Notes: generated by a model not told the origin, from the sequence alone. Positions 6,268-14,182 are shown, numbered from the stretch's first letter. The stretch: 23,786 bases of DNA from Thermoplasmata archaeon UBA184 (GCA_002495185.1 DAEB01000002.1:5433-29218); one strand, 5' to 3'. Translations and numbers: made by a program.

Positions 6268-7659
6268 ATGAGCGAGAGCACTTCCAAGCCGATTCCACCC
6301 GCCTCCGCGACGCAGCCCGCCAAGCCGAAGCGCGGGGTGGTGCTGAGGACGCCAATCCCGGGCCCGAACGCCCAGAAGGTGATCGCCCGGGACACCCGAT
6401 ATCTGATGATGAGCACGAAGACCGCCCCGATTGTCGCCGCCTCGGGCGACGGGGTCTGGGTCACCGACGTCGACGGAAACCGCCTCCTCGACTTCGCCTC
6501 GGGGGTCGCCGTCAACGCCGTCGGCTACGCGCATCCCGAGGTCGTTCGGGCCGTCCGCGAACAGGTCGGCAAGCTGACCCACTTCGCGGGGACCGACTTC
6601 TACTACGAGAACCAGACCATCCTGAGCGAGAAGCTCGTCCAGATCTCTCCCGGGAACCACGAGAAGAAGGTCTTCTTCACGAACAGCGGCACCGAGAGCG
6701 CCGAAGCGGCGCTCAAGATGGTCCGCTGGAGCCGACAGAAGCAGATCGTCGTCGGTCTTCTCGGAGCGTTCCATGGACGGACGATGGGCGCGCTCACGAT
6801 GACGACCTCGAAGCCCGTCCAGCGGGCCCGCTTCGGGGCGTACGTCGGGGGCGGCCACCACATCCCGGCCCCCTATTGCTACCGGTGCCCCTACAAGATG
6901 GAGTATCCGAGCTGCGACCTCTACTGCGCGAAGATCCTGAAGGAGCTCTACTTCCAGACGTCGATCCCGCCCGACGACGTCGCCGCGTTCCTCGCGGAGC
7001 CGGTGATGGGCGAGGGGGGCTACGTCGTGCCGCCGAAGGGCTGGCACCTTGCGATCAAGAGCATCCTCGACGAGCACAAGATCCCGCTCATCGACGACGA
7101 GGTTCAGGCCGGGATGGGACGGACGGGGAAGTGGTTCGCGATCGAACATCACGGGGTGACGCCCGATATCACCACCATGGCGAAGGCGCTCGGCGGCGGC
7201 CTGCCGCTCGGTGCGATCGTCTTCCGCAAGGAGATGGATTTCAGCGTCGCCGGGGCCCACTCGAACACCTTCGGGGGCAACGTCGCCGCGGTCGCGGCCT
7301 CGCTCGCCACGATCGACGTGATCGAGAAGGAGCACCTCCTCGACAACGCCCGCGACCAGGGGAACTACCTCGTCGCCCGGCTGAGGGAGCTCCAGTCGAA
7401 GTTCGACGAGATCGGGGACGTCCGCGGCCTCGGCCTCATGACGGCGACCGAGTTCGTGAAGGACCGGAGGACGAAGGAGCCGGCGGTCGCGTTCCGGGAC
7501 CGGGTCCTCGAGGCGGCGTACAAGCGGGGACTGATCCTCCTCCCGTGCGGCAAGTCCTCGCTCCGGTACATTCCACCGCTCATCGTTCGCCGCGAGGAGA
7601 TCGACGAGGCGGTCGAGATCCTCGAGGCCGCGATGAAATCGGCCCGTAGCGCGGCATGA
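6268..7659 (+). CDS. Class III aminotransferase (4-aminobutyrate aminotransferase-like)
   Basis: The 463-residue PLP enzyme shows the class III signature: F-T-N-S-G-T-E-S-A-E (~137-146), F-H-G-R-T-M-G (~168-174), D-D-E-V-Q-A-G-M-G-R-T-G (~276-287) and T-M-A-K-A-L-G-G-G with Schiff-base Lys306. It belongs with archaeal GabT-like omega-aminotransferases; some relatives in Thermococcales are amino acid racemases, so the substrate is uncertain among GABA, ornithine, lysine and hydrophobic amino acids. A four-cysteine insert (C204-x2-C207-x8-C216-x3-C220) may bind a metal. The N-terminal ~20 residues are a Pro/Lys-rich tail. Its stop codon overlaps the ATG of the zinc dehydrogenase (ATGA), implying translational coupling. 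Confidence 0.9.
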   Translation: MSESTSKPIPPASATQPAKPKRGVVLRTPIPGPNAQKVIARDTRYLMMSTKTAPIVAASGDGVWVTDVDGNRLLDFASGVAVNAVGYAHPEVVRAVREQVGKLTHFAGTDFYYENQTILSEKLVQISPGNHEKKVFFTNSGTESAEAALKMVRWSRQKQIVVGLLGAFHGRTMGALTMTTSKPVQRARFGAYVGGGHHIPAPYCYRCPYKMEYPSCDLYCAKILKELYFQTSIPPDDVAAFLAEPVMGEGGYVVPPKGWHLAIKSILDEHKIPLIDDEVQAGMGRTGKWFAIEHHGVTPDITTMAKALGGGLPLGAIVFRKEMDFSVAGAHSNTFGGNVAAVAASLATIDVIEKEHLLDNARDQGNYLVARLRELQSKFDEIGDVRGLGLMTATEFVKDRRTKEPAVAFRDRVLEAAYKRGLILLPCGKSSLRYIPPLIVRREEIDEAVEILEAAMKSARSAA

Positions 7660-8696
7660 GGTACGGTCGGCTCGCGGGTCCCGGAACGGTCGTCCTCGAG
7701 GAGCGGCCCGAGCCTTCGCCGGGCGACGGCGAGGTCACGGTCTCTCTCGCGGCGTGCGGGGTCTGCGGCACCGACCTCGAGAAGCTGCGCGGGAACTACC
7801 GGACCGCCGGCGTCCTCGGTCACGAGCCGGTCGGCCGGGTCGCGCGGGTCGGAACGGGAGTCACCGGGGTCGCGGTCGGGGACCGGGTCTTTGTCCACCA
7901 CCATGTCCCATGCTACTCGTGTGAGGTCTGCGCCCGGGGAGACTACACGTTCTGCCCGAACTATTCGAAGACCAACATCGACCCCGGCGGTTTCGCCGAA
8001 ACGTTCCGCGTCCCGCGCGAGAACGTCGAGCGGCACGCGATCCTCAAGCTCGACCCGAAGGTCGACTGGGATGCCGGGGCGCTGCTCGAGCCGGCGGGCT
8101 GCGCGCTCACCGCGATCCACCGCGTCGGCCTCCCCGACCGGGCCACGGTGCTCGTCCTGGGTCTCGGACCGGTCGGCCTACTGTACGCGCGCCTCGCCCG
8201 CGCGCTCGGCGCAACGTGGGTCGGTGGGACGGAGATCTCCGCGCTCCGACGCGCCGCCGCTGAGCGGGGAGGGATCGACCTCACGCTGGACCCGCGGGAC
8301 GAGGCCGCGGTCCGCGCGGCGGTCGAGGGTGCCACGCACGGCCGGGGCGTCGACCTCGCCGTGGTCGCGACCGGCCACCCGTCGGTCGCGAGGGCCGCCA
8401 CGGAGCTCGTCCGCCGCGGGGGGACGGTGAACCTCTTCGGGCTTCCCGAGGCCGGGAGCCGGCTCGACGCCGACCTCCAGGACCTCTACTTGCGCGGGGT
8501 GCGGGTCGTCCCCTCGTACGCTACGACCGAGCCGGAGATCGCCGAGGTCCACCGTCTCGTGGTCTCAGGAGCGCTCTCGATCTCCGACCTCGTGACCCAC
8601 CGGGTCCCGCTCGAGCGGATCGCGGACGCGTTCCGACTGGCCGGACGGCCGGAGGAAGCGGTGAAGGTCACGGTCACCGGTCCCGCGGCAGGGTAA
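7656..8696 (+). CDS. Zinc-dependent medium-chain alcohol dehydrogenase
   Basis: A 346-residue MDR-family dehydrogenase. Catalytic zinc ligands are visible as C37 in C-G-V-C-G-T-D, H56-E57 in G-H-E and E145 in L-L-E-P-A-G-C. Four structural-zinc cysteines lie at C86, C89, C92 and C100. The NAD(P)-binding loop is G-L-G-P-V-G (~169-174). The H-H-H-V-P-C and N-I-D-P-G-G-F-A-E motifs resemble threonine/sorbitol dehydrogenase-type members, but the substrate is not determinable. Coupling to the aminotransferase through an ATGA overlap suggests it reduces or oxidises the aldehyde or alcohol linked to that transamination (for example a semialdehyde); this is inference. Confidence 0.88.
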   Translation: MRYGRLAGPGTVVLEERPEPSPGDGEVTVSLAACGVCGTDLEKLRGNYRTAGVLGHEPVGRVARVGTGVTGVAVGDRVFVHHHVPCYSCEVCARGDYTFCPNYSKTNIDPGGFAETFRVPRENVERHAILKLDPKVDWDAGALLEPAGCALTAIHRVGLPDRATVLVLGLGPVGLLYARLARALGATWVGGTEISALRRAAAERGGIDLTLDPRDEAAVRAAVEGATHGRGVDLAVVATGHPSVARAATELVRRGGTVNLFGLPEAGSRLDADLQDLYLRGVRVVPSYATTEPEIAEVHRLVVSGALSISDLVTHRVPLERIADAFRLAGRPEEAVKVTVTGPAAG

Positions 8697-8711
8697 GCCA
8701 GGGCCGAACCG

Positions 8712-9686
8712 TCAGGCCTCGACTCCCTCGCCGAGGACCTGGTTCACGAGGCGGTGGCTCGACCCGACCCGGACCTTCGGTCCGAGAATGCTCCCCGAAA
8801 CGGTCGCATCCCGCGCGACGTGCACCTCATCCATCAGAATCGAGTTCTCGACGTGGGCGCCCGGCTCGACGACCACGCCCGGCCCGAGCGTGACGTACGG
8901 GCCGAACGAAGCGCCGGTCGCTTTCGCCCCGGCCATGAGAGCGACCGGGCCTTTCCCGAACGCCCCGATCGGGAGCGTTCCCTTTCCCCCGCGATGATCG
9001 TCGAAGAGCAGTCGTTGGGCTCGAAGCAGCCGCTCCGGGGTACCGGCGTCGTCGAAGTAACTGGAGATACGGTAGCCGTACACCCCATGGTCGAGGAGAC
9101 CGGGAAGCACTTCTCGCTCGAAGCTCACGGCCCGACCGGGGGGGACCCGGTCGATCACCTCGCGGTTCCAGACCGCGAATCCGGCATTGATCCAGTGGGA
9201 CGGGGCGTCCTTCGGCTCCGGCTTTTCGACGAACTCGCGAATCCGCTCGTCCGGGTCGAGGGCCGCGACGCCGTACGGCCGCGTGTCCTCGACCTCGACG
9301 AGCCCCATCGTCCCGACTCCCCCGTGGGCGGCGTGTTGCCGCGCCATCTCTCGGAGGTCGACGCGGGCGATGACGTCCGAGTTGAGAAGGAAGAACGGGT
9401 CGCTCATCCCGTCGCCGGCGTTCCGCATGCCTCCCCCAGTCCCGAGAGGCTCGGCCTCGGGGACCGTTCGGACCGGCATCGAGGGCGGATGCTCCCGGAG
9501 GAACGCGTCGATCACGTCGGCCTTGTATCCCGTCGCGAGCACGACCTCCTCGATGTCGCTCGGCACGAGGTCGAGCACGTGGAAGAGCATCGGCTTTCCA
9601 GCGAGAGGGATCAGCTGCTTCGGGACGCTGTACGTGATCGGACGGAGCCTCGTTCCGAACCCGCCGATCAGGATGAGCGCCTTCAT
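8712..9686 (-). CDS. Sugar-phosphate nucleotidyltransferase with left-handed beta-helix tail
   Basis: The 324-residue enzyme has the signature GGFGTRLRPIT (8-18), then the P-K-Q-L motif, an L-N-S-D-V metal/nucleotide motif (the common form is N-G-D), F-V-E-K-P, and D-D-A-G-T-P-E-R-L-L-R-A typical of mannose-1-phosphate guanylyltransferase-like proteins. The C-terminal ~65 residues show hexapeptide repeats (G-P-Y-V-T-L-G-P-G-V-V-V...) of a left-handed beta-helix. Likely role: making an NDP-sugar (GDP-mannose or dTDP/UDP-glucose) for glycoprotein or glycolipid synthesis. ATG at 9686 was chosen because the nucleotide-binding strand begins there; the upstream frame is Pro/Arg-rich and crosses the divergent promoter. 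No glycosyltransferase neighbour is present. Confidence 0.87.
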   Translation of the reverse strand: MKALILIGGFGTRLRPITYSVPKQLIPLAGKPMLFHVLDLVPSDIEEVVLATGYKADVIDAFLREHPPSMPVRTVPEAEPLGTGGGMRNAGDGMSDPFFLLNSDVIARVDLREMARQHAAHGGVGTMGLVEVEDTRPYGVAALDPDERIREFVEKPEPKDAPSHWINAGFAVWNREVIDRVPPGRAVSFEREVLPGLLDHGVYGYRISSYFDDAGTPERLLRAQRLLFDDHRGGKGTLPIGAFGKGPVALMAGAKATGASFGPYVTLGPGVVVEPGAHVENSILMDEVHVARDATVSGSILGPKVRVGSSHRLVNQVLGEGVEA

Positions 9687-9793
9687 CGCCCAGCCGTGAG
9701 AGCTGCCACGACAAATCCCCTTCGGGGGCCGGGGCCGGCTCGGGGAGAGGGGTCGCACCGCTCCCTCACGGGCGACGGCGGGCGGCCGGAGAA

Positions 9794-9804
9794 CCGATAT
9801 CAAC
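9794..9804 (+). promoter_or_regulatory. TATA-like box for the universal stress protein
   Basis: CCGATATCAAC is centred about 29 nt upstream of the ATG at 9827, predicting a leaderless transcript. The 140-bp divergent spacer also holds a short CCCC-TTCG-GGGG hairpin near 9717-9728. A weak minus-strand box (GATTTGTC) near 9712-9719 could serve the nucleotidyltransferase. Confidence 0.4.
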
Positions 9805-9826
9805 TCGGCTCACATCGCCTCCGACG

Positions 9827-10282
9827 ATGACGTTCCGGTCCATCCTCGTCGCGGACGACATGCTCGAGGACTCTCAAGGTGCCCTCAACGAAGCGGTGAG
9901 CCTCGCGAAGCTCGCTCGCGCCAAGCTGACGATCGTCACGGTGATCTCGGTCGTCTCGCCGTCGTTCGGGGTCCCGGTGCCGATCGGCGACTCGTTCGCC
10001 GCCATCATCGACGCCGCCCGCAAGCGTCTCGATGCGATCAAGGAGAAGCTGACCTCGGAGGGCGTCCCGGAGGTCGAGACGGCCCTCCTCGAGGGTGACC
10101 CGGTCGACCAGGTCGTGGCGTTTGCCGTGAAGAATCCGCCGGACCTCATCGTCGTGGGCTCCCGGGGCCTCTCCGCGACCGGCCGTTTCTTCCTCGGGAG
10201 CGTCTCGGACGGGATCCTCCATCACGTGCACTGTTCGGTGCTGATCGTCCGAACCGGTCCCTCCCCGACGCCGGCTCCGTAG
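9827..10282 (+). CDS. Universal stress protein (UspA family)
   Basis: A single-domain 151-residue UspA protein. It opens with R-S-I-L-V-A-D-D, and the ATP-binding motif G-x2-G-x9-G-S is intact at ~111-125 (from G-S-R-G-L-S to L-G-S), ending in the V-L-I-V beta strand. Members bind ATP and are induced by stress; this gene's partner is unknown. It is divergent from the nucleotidyltransferase and has its own predicted promoter. Confidence 0.92.
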   Translation: MTFRSILVADDMLEDSQGALNEAVSLAKLARAKLTIVTVISVVSPSFGVPVPIGDSFAAIIDAARKRLDAIKEKLTSEGVPEVETALLEGDPVDQVVAFAVKNPPDLIVVGSRGLSATGRFFLGSVSDGILHHVHCSVLIVRTGPSPTPAP

Positions 10283-10335
10283 CCCGGGCTTCGAGTTCCG
10301 CACCGAGCGAGGGCTTCTCGGTCGAGCCGGGTCGA

Positions 10336-11040
10336 CTACCTCTTCGCAGTTCTCTTCTTTCGAAGCTGCGCGGCGTGCCACGCGAGGAGCTTTCGGGCGT
10401 TGGCCTCCTCCAGGCCGACCAGTCGCTCCAGCTCCACGACCGGTCGCCGGTGCTGGTCGACTCGGAGGTTGAGCCACTGGTCCCCCCATGCCCGGTCGAA
10501 CCAGGGGCGGCGATGGACGACGATCATCGCCGCTGACTCCATGCCGCGTCGGTCGCCGCCCTCGCGAGCTCCGGCCTTCAGCGCCGCCATCAATCGGCGG
10601 GCCAGTGAGCCGCGCGTCGACTCGAACGCGCGGGCCATTGCCGGAACTACCGTGTCGCGCGCGAGAAGATTCCCCTGGCAGGAGAAACCATCGCCGAGAA
10701 CGTGGTTCGCGCTGGCCATGCACTTTCGTCCGGTCCACGCGGCCGCCCTCCCCCGGCGGTCGACCACGCCGAGCTGCCGGTGATCCCGCTTCGGGTCCGC
10801 CCGCGTGAGGCGAGCGACGACCTCCTCCGCGGGAATCCCTTTCCGAAGGAGCGCAAGTCCTTTGGGGCCGTACTGGTAGTTGGACATCGCCTGGGTCGCC
10901 ACGGCCCCCACCCGCCACTCGGCCCACGGGACGACCGCCCCGACCGCGAGCGGCTTCGTAGAGACCGCGACCCCCCAATAGGTCCGGTCGGGGTCGCACG
11001 CGACGATCGAGAATGTTCCCCAGCTCGTTCGGCCGTACAC
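10336..11040 (-). CDS. DUF1028 family protein (Ntn-hydrolase-like fold)
   Basis: The 234-residue protein contains the DUF1028 hallmarks: T-F-S-I-V-A at the N-terminus (Thr9), A-V-G-A-V-V-P-W-A, G-A-V-A-T-Q-A, Y-G-P-K-G-L-A-L-L, R-Q-L-G-V-V-D and S-C-Q-G-N-L-L-A. The family has an Ntn-hydrolase fold and unknown substrate; peptide or amide hydrolysis is often suggested. GTG at 11040 was chosen because the conserved domain starts within ten residues of it and a TATA-like box sits ~28 nt upstream. An in-frame ATG at 11112 would add 24 non-conserved residues. Genes for this family often sit near amino acid or peptide catabolism, which fits the adjacent tryptophanase. Confidence 0.85.
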   Translation of the reverse strand: MYGRTSWGTFSIVACDPDRTYWGVAVSTKPLAVGAVVPWAEWRVGAVATQAMSNYQYGPKGLALLRKGIPAEEVVARLTRADPKRDHRQLGVVDRRGRAAAWTGRKCMASANHVLGDGFSCQGNLLARDTVVPAMARAFESTRGSLARRLMAALKAGAREGGDRRGMESAAMIVVHRRPWFDRAWGDQWLNLRVDQHRRPVVELERLVGLEEANARKLLAWHAAQLRKKRTAKR

Positions 11041-11063
11041 GGTGGCGGGAGGGTGGGGGGTCT

Positions 11064-11071
11064 CAAGTAAG
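11064..11071 (-). promoter_or_regulatory. Possible TATA-like box for the DUF1028 gene
   Basis: CTTACTTG on the minus strand is about 28 nt upstream of the GTG at 11040. The match is modest but supports the shorter start. Confidence 0.35.
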
Positions 11072-11143
11072 AAGCGGTCCGCCGCCCCGTCCTCGCGGTG
11101 GGACTCACGCACCGGGCTCCGCCGTTGCGCCGGGCCTCGGGGA

Positions 11144-12523
11144 CTACCTCGTCTTGGGAGAGTACCGGGCCGTGAAATGCGGAAGCCTCTCGGGTCGGTA
11201 GGTCATCGTGACCCCCCGGATCTTCGCGCGCCGGTCGTAGACCCGGCCGACGACGTCCGCCACAAACGCAAGATGGCTCGCCGAGTAGACGCGGCGCGGG
11301 ATGGCGAGGCGAACGAGCTCGAGGGGTCGCTGTTCCGAGCTTCCCTGGGGGAACATGATCGACCCGACCTCGACGGTCCGGACCCCTCCCTCGCGGTACA
11401 GCTCGATCGCGAGCGCCTGACCCGGCAGCTCTTCGTCGCCGAGGTGCGGCAGGAACCGGTCGACGTCCAGGTAGATCGCGTGACCGCCGGCCGGGTGGAG
11501 GAACGGGACGCCGTGCTGGTCCAGGAGCGCTCCGAGGTAGCGCACCTGCCCGACCCGGTGCTCGAGGTACTCGAGGTCCATCGCCTCCTCAAGACCGACC
11601 GCCATCGCCTCGAGGTCACGTCGGGCGAGACCGCCGTAGGTCGGGAACCCCTCGAAGAGGATCAGCGCCTCCTTGAGGCGGTCCGCGAGCGGAGCATCCC
11701 GGACCGCGACGAACCCGCCGATGTTCACGAGCCCGTCCTTCTTTGCGCTCATGGTGGCCCCGTCGGCCAGGTCGAAGAACGCCCGTCCGATCTCGGAAAT
11801 CGTCCTCGACCCCATCCCCGGCTCCCGCTCGCGAACGAAGAACGCGTTCTCGGCCCAGCGGCACATGTCGAGATAGACGGGAACTCCGTGCGCGTGCGCG
11901 ACGTGCACGACCTCGGTGAAGTTCGCGAGGGAGACCGGCTGGCCCCCGCCCGTGTTGTTCGTGATCGTCACCATCACGAGAGGCACCCGCTCCTTTCCCT
12001 CCACGGTCAGGAGCTTGTCGAGCGCGGCCGTGTCGACGTTCCCCTTGAAAGGATAATCGCTCACCGTGTCGTACGCTTCTCGGACCGCGAGGTTCACCGG
12101 CGTCCCGCCCGCGTGAACGACGTGGGCTTGCGTCGTGTCGAAGTGCATGTTGTTCGGGACGATGTTCCCGGGCCGACAGAGCGTCGAGAAGAGGAGGTGC
12201 TCCGCGGCACGCCCCTGGTGCGCGGGGATGACGTACGGAAACCCGGTGATGTCATGCACCCTCGCCTCGAAGTGGGCGAAGTTCCGGCTCCCCGCATACG
12301 TCTCATCGCCGACCATCATCGCGGCCCACTGCCGGTCGCTCATCGCCCCGGTGCCGGAGTCCGTGAGCAGGTCGATCCGGACCTCGTCCGAGCGCAGGTT
12401 GAACAGGTTGAAGCCCGCCCGCTCGAGCGCCGCCTCCCGCTGCCGGCGCGTCGGGTTCGGGATCCTCTCGACGACTTTCGTCTTGAACGGCTCGAACGGC
12501 AATGACGGGGGATGACCGACCAT
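11144..12523 (-). CDS. tnaA: Tryptophanase (tryptophan indole-lyase), beta-eliminating lyase family
   Basis: A 459-residue PLP enzyme that aligns along its whole length with tryptophanase and tyrosine phenol-lyase: I-D-L-L-T-D-S-G-T-G-A, Y76-A-G-S, H-Q-G-R (Arg104), G-G-Q-P-V-S-L-A-N, M-S-A-K-K-D with Schiff-base Lys262, and G-F-P-T-Y-G-G-L. Much of the backbone looks closer to tyrosine phenol-lyase, but three specificity positions are of the tryptophanase type: Asp129 (Thr in TPL), Val386 in V-E-V-G (Arg in TPL) and His449 in P-H-F-T-A (Phe in TPL). The expected reaction is tryptophan to indole, pyruvate and ammonia. A TATA box 26 nt upstream supports ATG 12523. No tryptophan permease or tnaC-like leader is visible. 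Confidence 0.88.
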   Translation of the reverse strand: MVGHPPSLPFEPFKTKVVERIPNPTRRQREAALERAGFNLFNLRSDEVRIDLLTDSGTGAMSDRQWAAMMVGDETYAGSRNFAHFEARVHDITGFPYVIPAHQGRAAEHLLFSTLCRPGNIVPNNMHFDTTQAHVVHAGGTPVNLAVREAYDTVSDYPFKGNVDTAALDKLLTVEGKERVPLVMVTITNNTGGGQPVSLANFTEVVHVAHAHGVPVYLDMCRWAENAFFVREREPGMGSRTISEIGRAFFDLADGATMSAKKDGLVNIGGFVAVRDAPLADRLKEALILFEGFPTYGGLARRDLEAMAVGLEEAMDLEYLEHRVGQVRYLGALLDQHGVPFLHPAGGHAIYLDVDRFLPHLGDEELPGQALAIELYREGGVRTVEVGSIMFPQGSSEQRPLELVRLAIPRRVYSASHLAFVADVVGRVYDRRAKIRGVTMTYRPERLPHFTARYSPKTR

Positions 12524-12544
12524 CGGAGATTGGACGGGTCCAGT

Positions 12545-12553
12545 CTATTTGAG
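12545..12553 (-). promoter_or_regulatory. TATA-like box for tryptophanase
   Basis: CTCAAATAG on the minus strand is centred about 26 nt upstream of the ATG at 12523, indicating a leaderless mRNA. It lies in a 166-bp divergent spacer shared with the TM/zinc-ribbon gene. Confidence 0.55.
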
Positions 12554-12650
12554 CGCGCCCGAATCGGTGGCAACCGGGGGCCGAAAGTTCTTCCGTCCCG
12601 CCGACGGGCCTGCCGCGGCGGCCCCGGAGCCGACGGGCACGCTCGGGGGA

Positions 12651-12660
12651 GAGTCTTAAG
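12651..12660 (+). promoter_or_regulatory. TATA-like box for the TM/zinc-ribbon protein
   Basis: GAGTCTTAAG is centred about 33 nt upstream of the ATG at 12690. It is too close to the alternative ATG at 12672, so it supports the downstream start. Confidence 0.45.
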
Positions 12661-12689
12661 GGGAAGTTCCGATGGGGGGGCGAGGGACT

Positions 12690-13325
12690 ATGAGCACTCC
12701 GGGAGCCTATCCGATGCAGCCTCCCATGGCACCCGAACCCGCGGAAGTTCAGTCGATCAAGACGATGCTCCACATCGCCAGGATTCTCGCGATCATTTTC
12801 GGAATCCTCGTGCTCATCGGTGGCATCGCGTGGGTCGCGGTGGTGGCGTACTGGTCTGCCAATTGCGCGTCCTATGCCGGATACTGTGGGGGCGCGGCAT
12901 GGGGCGCCATCGGAACCGCGATCTGGCTGGTGATCGGGGGGGTTGTCGCATTCCTGGTCTACTCTCAGATGAAGTCGATCGAGGCGAAGGTCGACGCGCG
13001 CCAGTATGAGGCGGCGAAGTCGCAGACGCTGATCTGGATGATCCTCGGGTTCATCTTTGGATTCATTCTGGGCATCATCCTCTTGGTCGCGTACCTGAAG
13101 TTTGACCCCGTGATCAACTGGCAGCGAAGCCAGATGCAGGGGAGTGCCCCGCCGATGGGTTACGCGCCCCCGGCCTATGCCGCGCCGGTGGCGGCGCCGA
13201 TGCCTCCAGCGGCTCCTCCGGCCGGAGCTCAAGCCGCCCCTCTTTGCGCAAAGTGCGGGAAGCCAACCACGTACATTCCCCAGTACGGACGGTACTACTG
13301 TTACACGGACAACCTGTACGTCTGA
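12690..13325 (+). CDS. Three-TM membrane protein with Pro/Ala linker and C-terminal degenerate zinc ribbon
   Basis: The 211-residue protein has a short Pro-rich N-terminus and three hydrophobic helices (~28-55, 66-91, 113-137). A cysteine pair (C59, C66) lies in the loop after the first helix. A Pro/Ala-rich linker (~152-184) leads to a zinc-ribbon-like tail C186-x2-C189...Y-I-P-Q-Y-G-R-Y-Y-C204-Y-T-D207. The common archaeal form of this tail has a fourth cysteine where Asp207 is, so the metal site is altered or lost. Function unknown; such tails are frequent on Thermoplasmatota membrane proteins (from memory). It is convergent with the alpha/beta hydrolase. Confidence 0.78.
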   Translation: MSTPGAYPMQPPMAPEPAEVQSIKTMLHIARILAIIFGILVLIGGIAWVAVVAYWSANCASYAGYCGGAAWGAIGTAIWLVIGGVVAFLVYSQMKSIEAKVDARQYEAAKSQTLIWMILGFIFGFILGIILLVAYLKFDPVINWQRSQMQGSAPPMGYAPPAYAAPVAAPMPPAAPPAGAQAAPLCAKCGKPTTYIPQYGRYYCYTDNLYV

Positions 13326-13327
13326 GG

Positions 13328-13345
13328 CGGCCCCGAAGGGGGCCG
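13328..13345. terminator. GC hairpin between convergent genes, possible terminator
   Basis: CGGCCCC-GAAG-GGGGCCG forms a perfect 7-bp stem with a GAAG tetraloop, 2 nt after the stop codon of the TM/zinc-ribbon gene and ~36 nt before the hydrolase stop. There is no T-run, so an intrinsic terminator role in an archaeon is uncertain. Confidence 0.25.
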
Positions 13346-13381
13346 GTGGACGTCTCGCGACCGCCCCGACGACGTGCTCGG

Positions 13382-14182
13382 TTACGGGAGCGTGAGCTCT
13401 CGTCGGAGCGCGCGAAGGAGCGGCCCGCGACCATAGCGCTCGCGCCAGGGTTCGTGACCGCACCGCTCGAGGAGAACCACGCGAACGGGCAACCCTAATC
13501 GACGCAACGTCCGCACGACGGACTGCGACGGATGGGGGTCGTCCCTCCCGTGCAGGAGGAGGATCGGGGCCGTCACGCCCCGAACTCGTCGGAGAAGCCC
13601 TCCGGTCCGGCGGAGCTCAGACGCCTCACTCCAGACGACCCGGTAGGCCTTCGGGTCGAGGCGAGTCACCGAGCTGTCGGGGAAGCGAAGTTCGATGGAA
13701 TCGGCGACCTCCGACAGTTCTCCCAACCTTCGAAGGTCCTGGGTACGACCGCCACCTTGTCCCGGCGACAGGCGCCGCTCGGTCGCCCGGAACTCCCTCC
13801 AACCCGATGGCCCAAGTCGCTCGCGCCGAGCGCGACGAACGGCTCGCGCGTCGCGCGCAGAAAACGGGGGACACCCCACGAGTACGAGCCGGCGAACTCG
13901 GTCCGGGAATCGGGCCGCGAAGAGCAGCGCGAGCCAAGCTCCCCACGAATGACCGATGAGGACGACCGGGACCGTGGCGTCCCGGTCGACCTGGTCCCTC
14001 AACTCCTCGACGAGCGCGTCCACGGACCGAGCCGACTGCCATGGTTCCAGGACTCCCCGCGTGGAGGAGATCGCGCGAGCGAGCCCCGCGGCGCTTCCGG
14101 GCGCGCCCGGACCGCCGTGGACGACCACGACGGTGTACGGTGCACGGCCGTGCCGACGAACGGTCCGTCGTCCGGACGTCAT
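13382..14182 (-). CDS. Alpha/beta hydrolase, proline iminopeptidase-like
   Basis: A 266-residue alpha/beta hydrolase. The oxyanion-hole motif H-G-G-P-G (22-26) is characteristic of the prolyl iminopeptidase branch; the nucleophile elbow is G-H-S-W-G (Ser79), the acid is probably Asp214 or Asp215 in H-G-R-D-D-P-H-P, and His243 lies in C-G-H-E-P-W. It probably cleaves small peptides or esters in the cytoplasm; no signal peptide is visible. The protein is rich in Arg. Its ATG overlaps the stop of the upstream 94-residue gene (ATGA), so the two are translationally coupled. Confidence 0.85.
   Translation of the reverse strand: MTSGRRTVRRHGRAPYTVVVVHGGPGAPGSAAGLARAISSTRGVLEPWQSARSVDALVEELRDQVDRDATVPVVLIGHSWGAWLALLFAARFPDRVRRLVLVGCPPFSARDARAVRRARRERLGPSGWREFRATERRLSPGQGGGRTQDLRRLGELSEVADSIELRFPDSSVTRLDPKAYRVVWSEASELRRTGGLLRRVRGVTAPILLLHGRDDPHPSQSVVRTLRRLGLPVRVVLLERCGHEPWRERYGRGPLLRALRRELTLP

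Noticed and set aside
5515..7335. 606-residue minus-strand open frame opposite the class III aminotransferase
   Set aside because: It is the antisense frame of a clearly real gene, rich in Arg/Asp/Gly/Leu, with no domain.
9717..9728. CCCC-TTCG-GGGG hairpin upstream of the nucleotidyltransferase
   Set aside because: Only a 4-bp stem in very GC-rich DNA; expected by chance.
11042..12505. 487-residue plus-strand open frame opposite tryptophanase
   Set aside because: Tryptophanase motifs are unmistakable on the minus strand; this frame is an antisense shadow.
11144..12523. Tyrosine phenol-lyase assignment
   Set aside because: Overall similarity is tempting, but the residues at the three discriminating positions (Asp, Val, His) match tryptophanase.
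12524..12689. tRNA or small RNA in the divergent spacer
   Set aside because: No T-arm GTTCGAATC-like block or cloverleaf could be drawn; the spacer is explained by two promoters.
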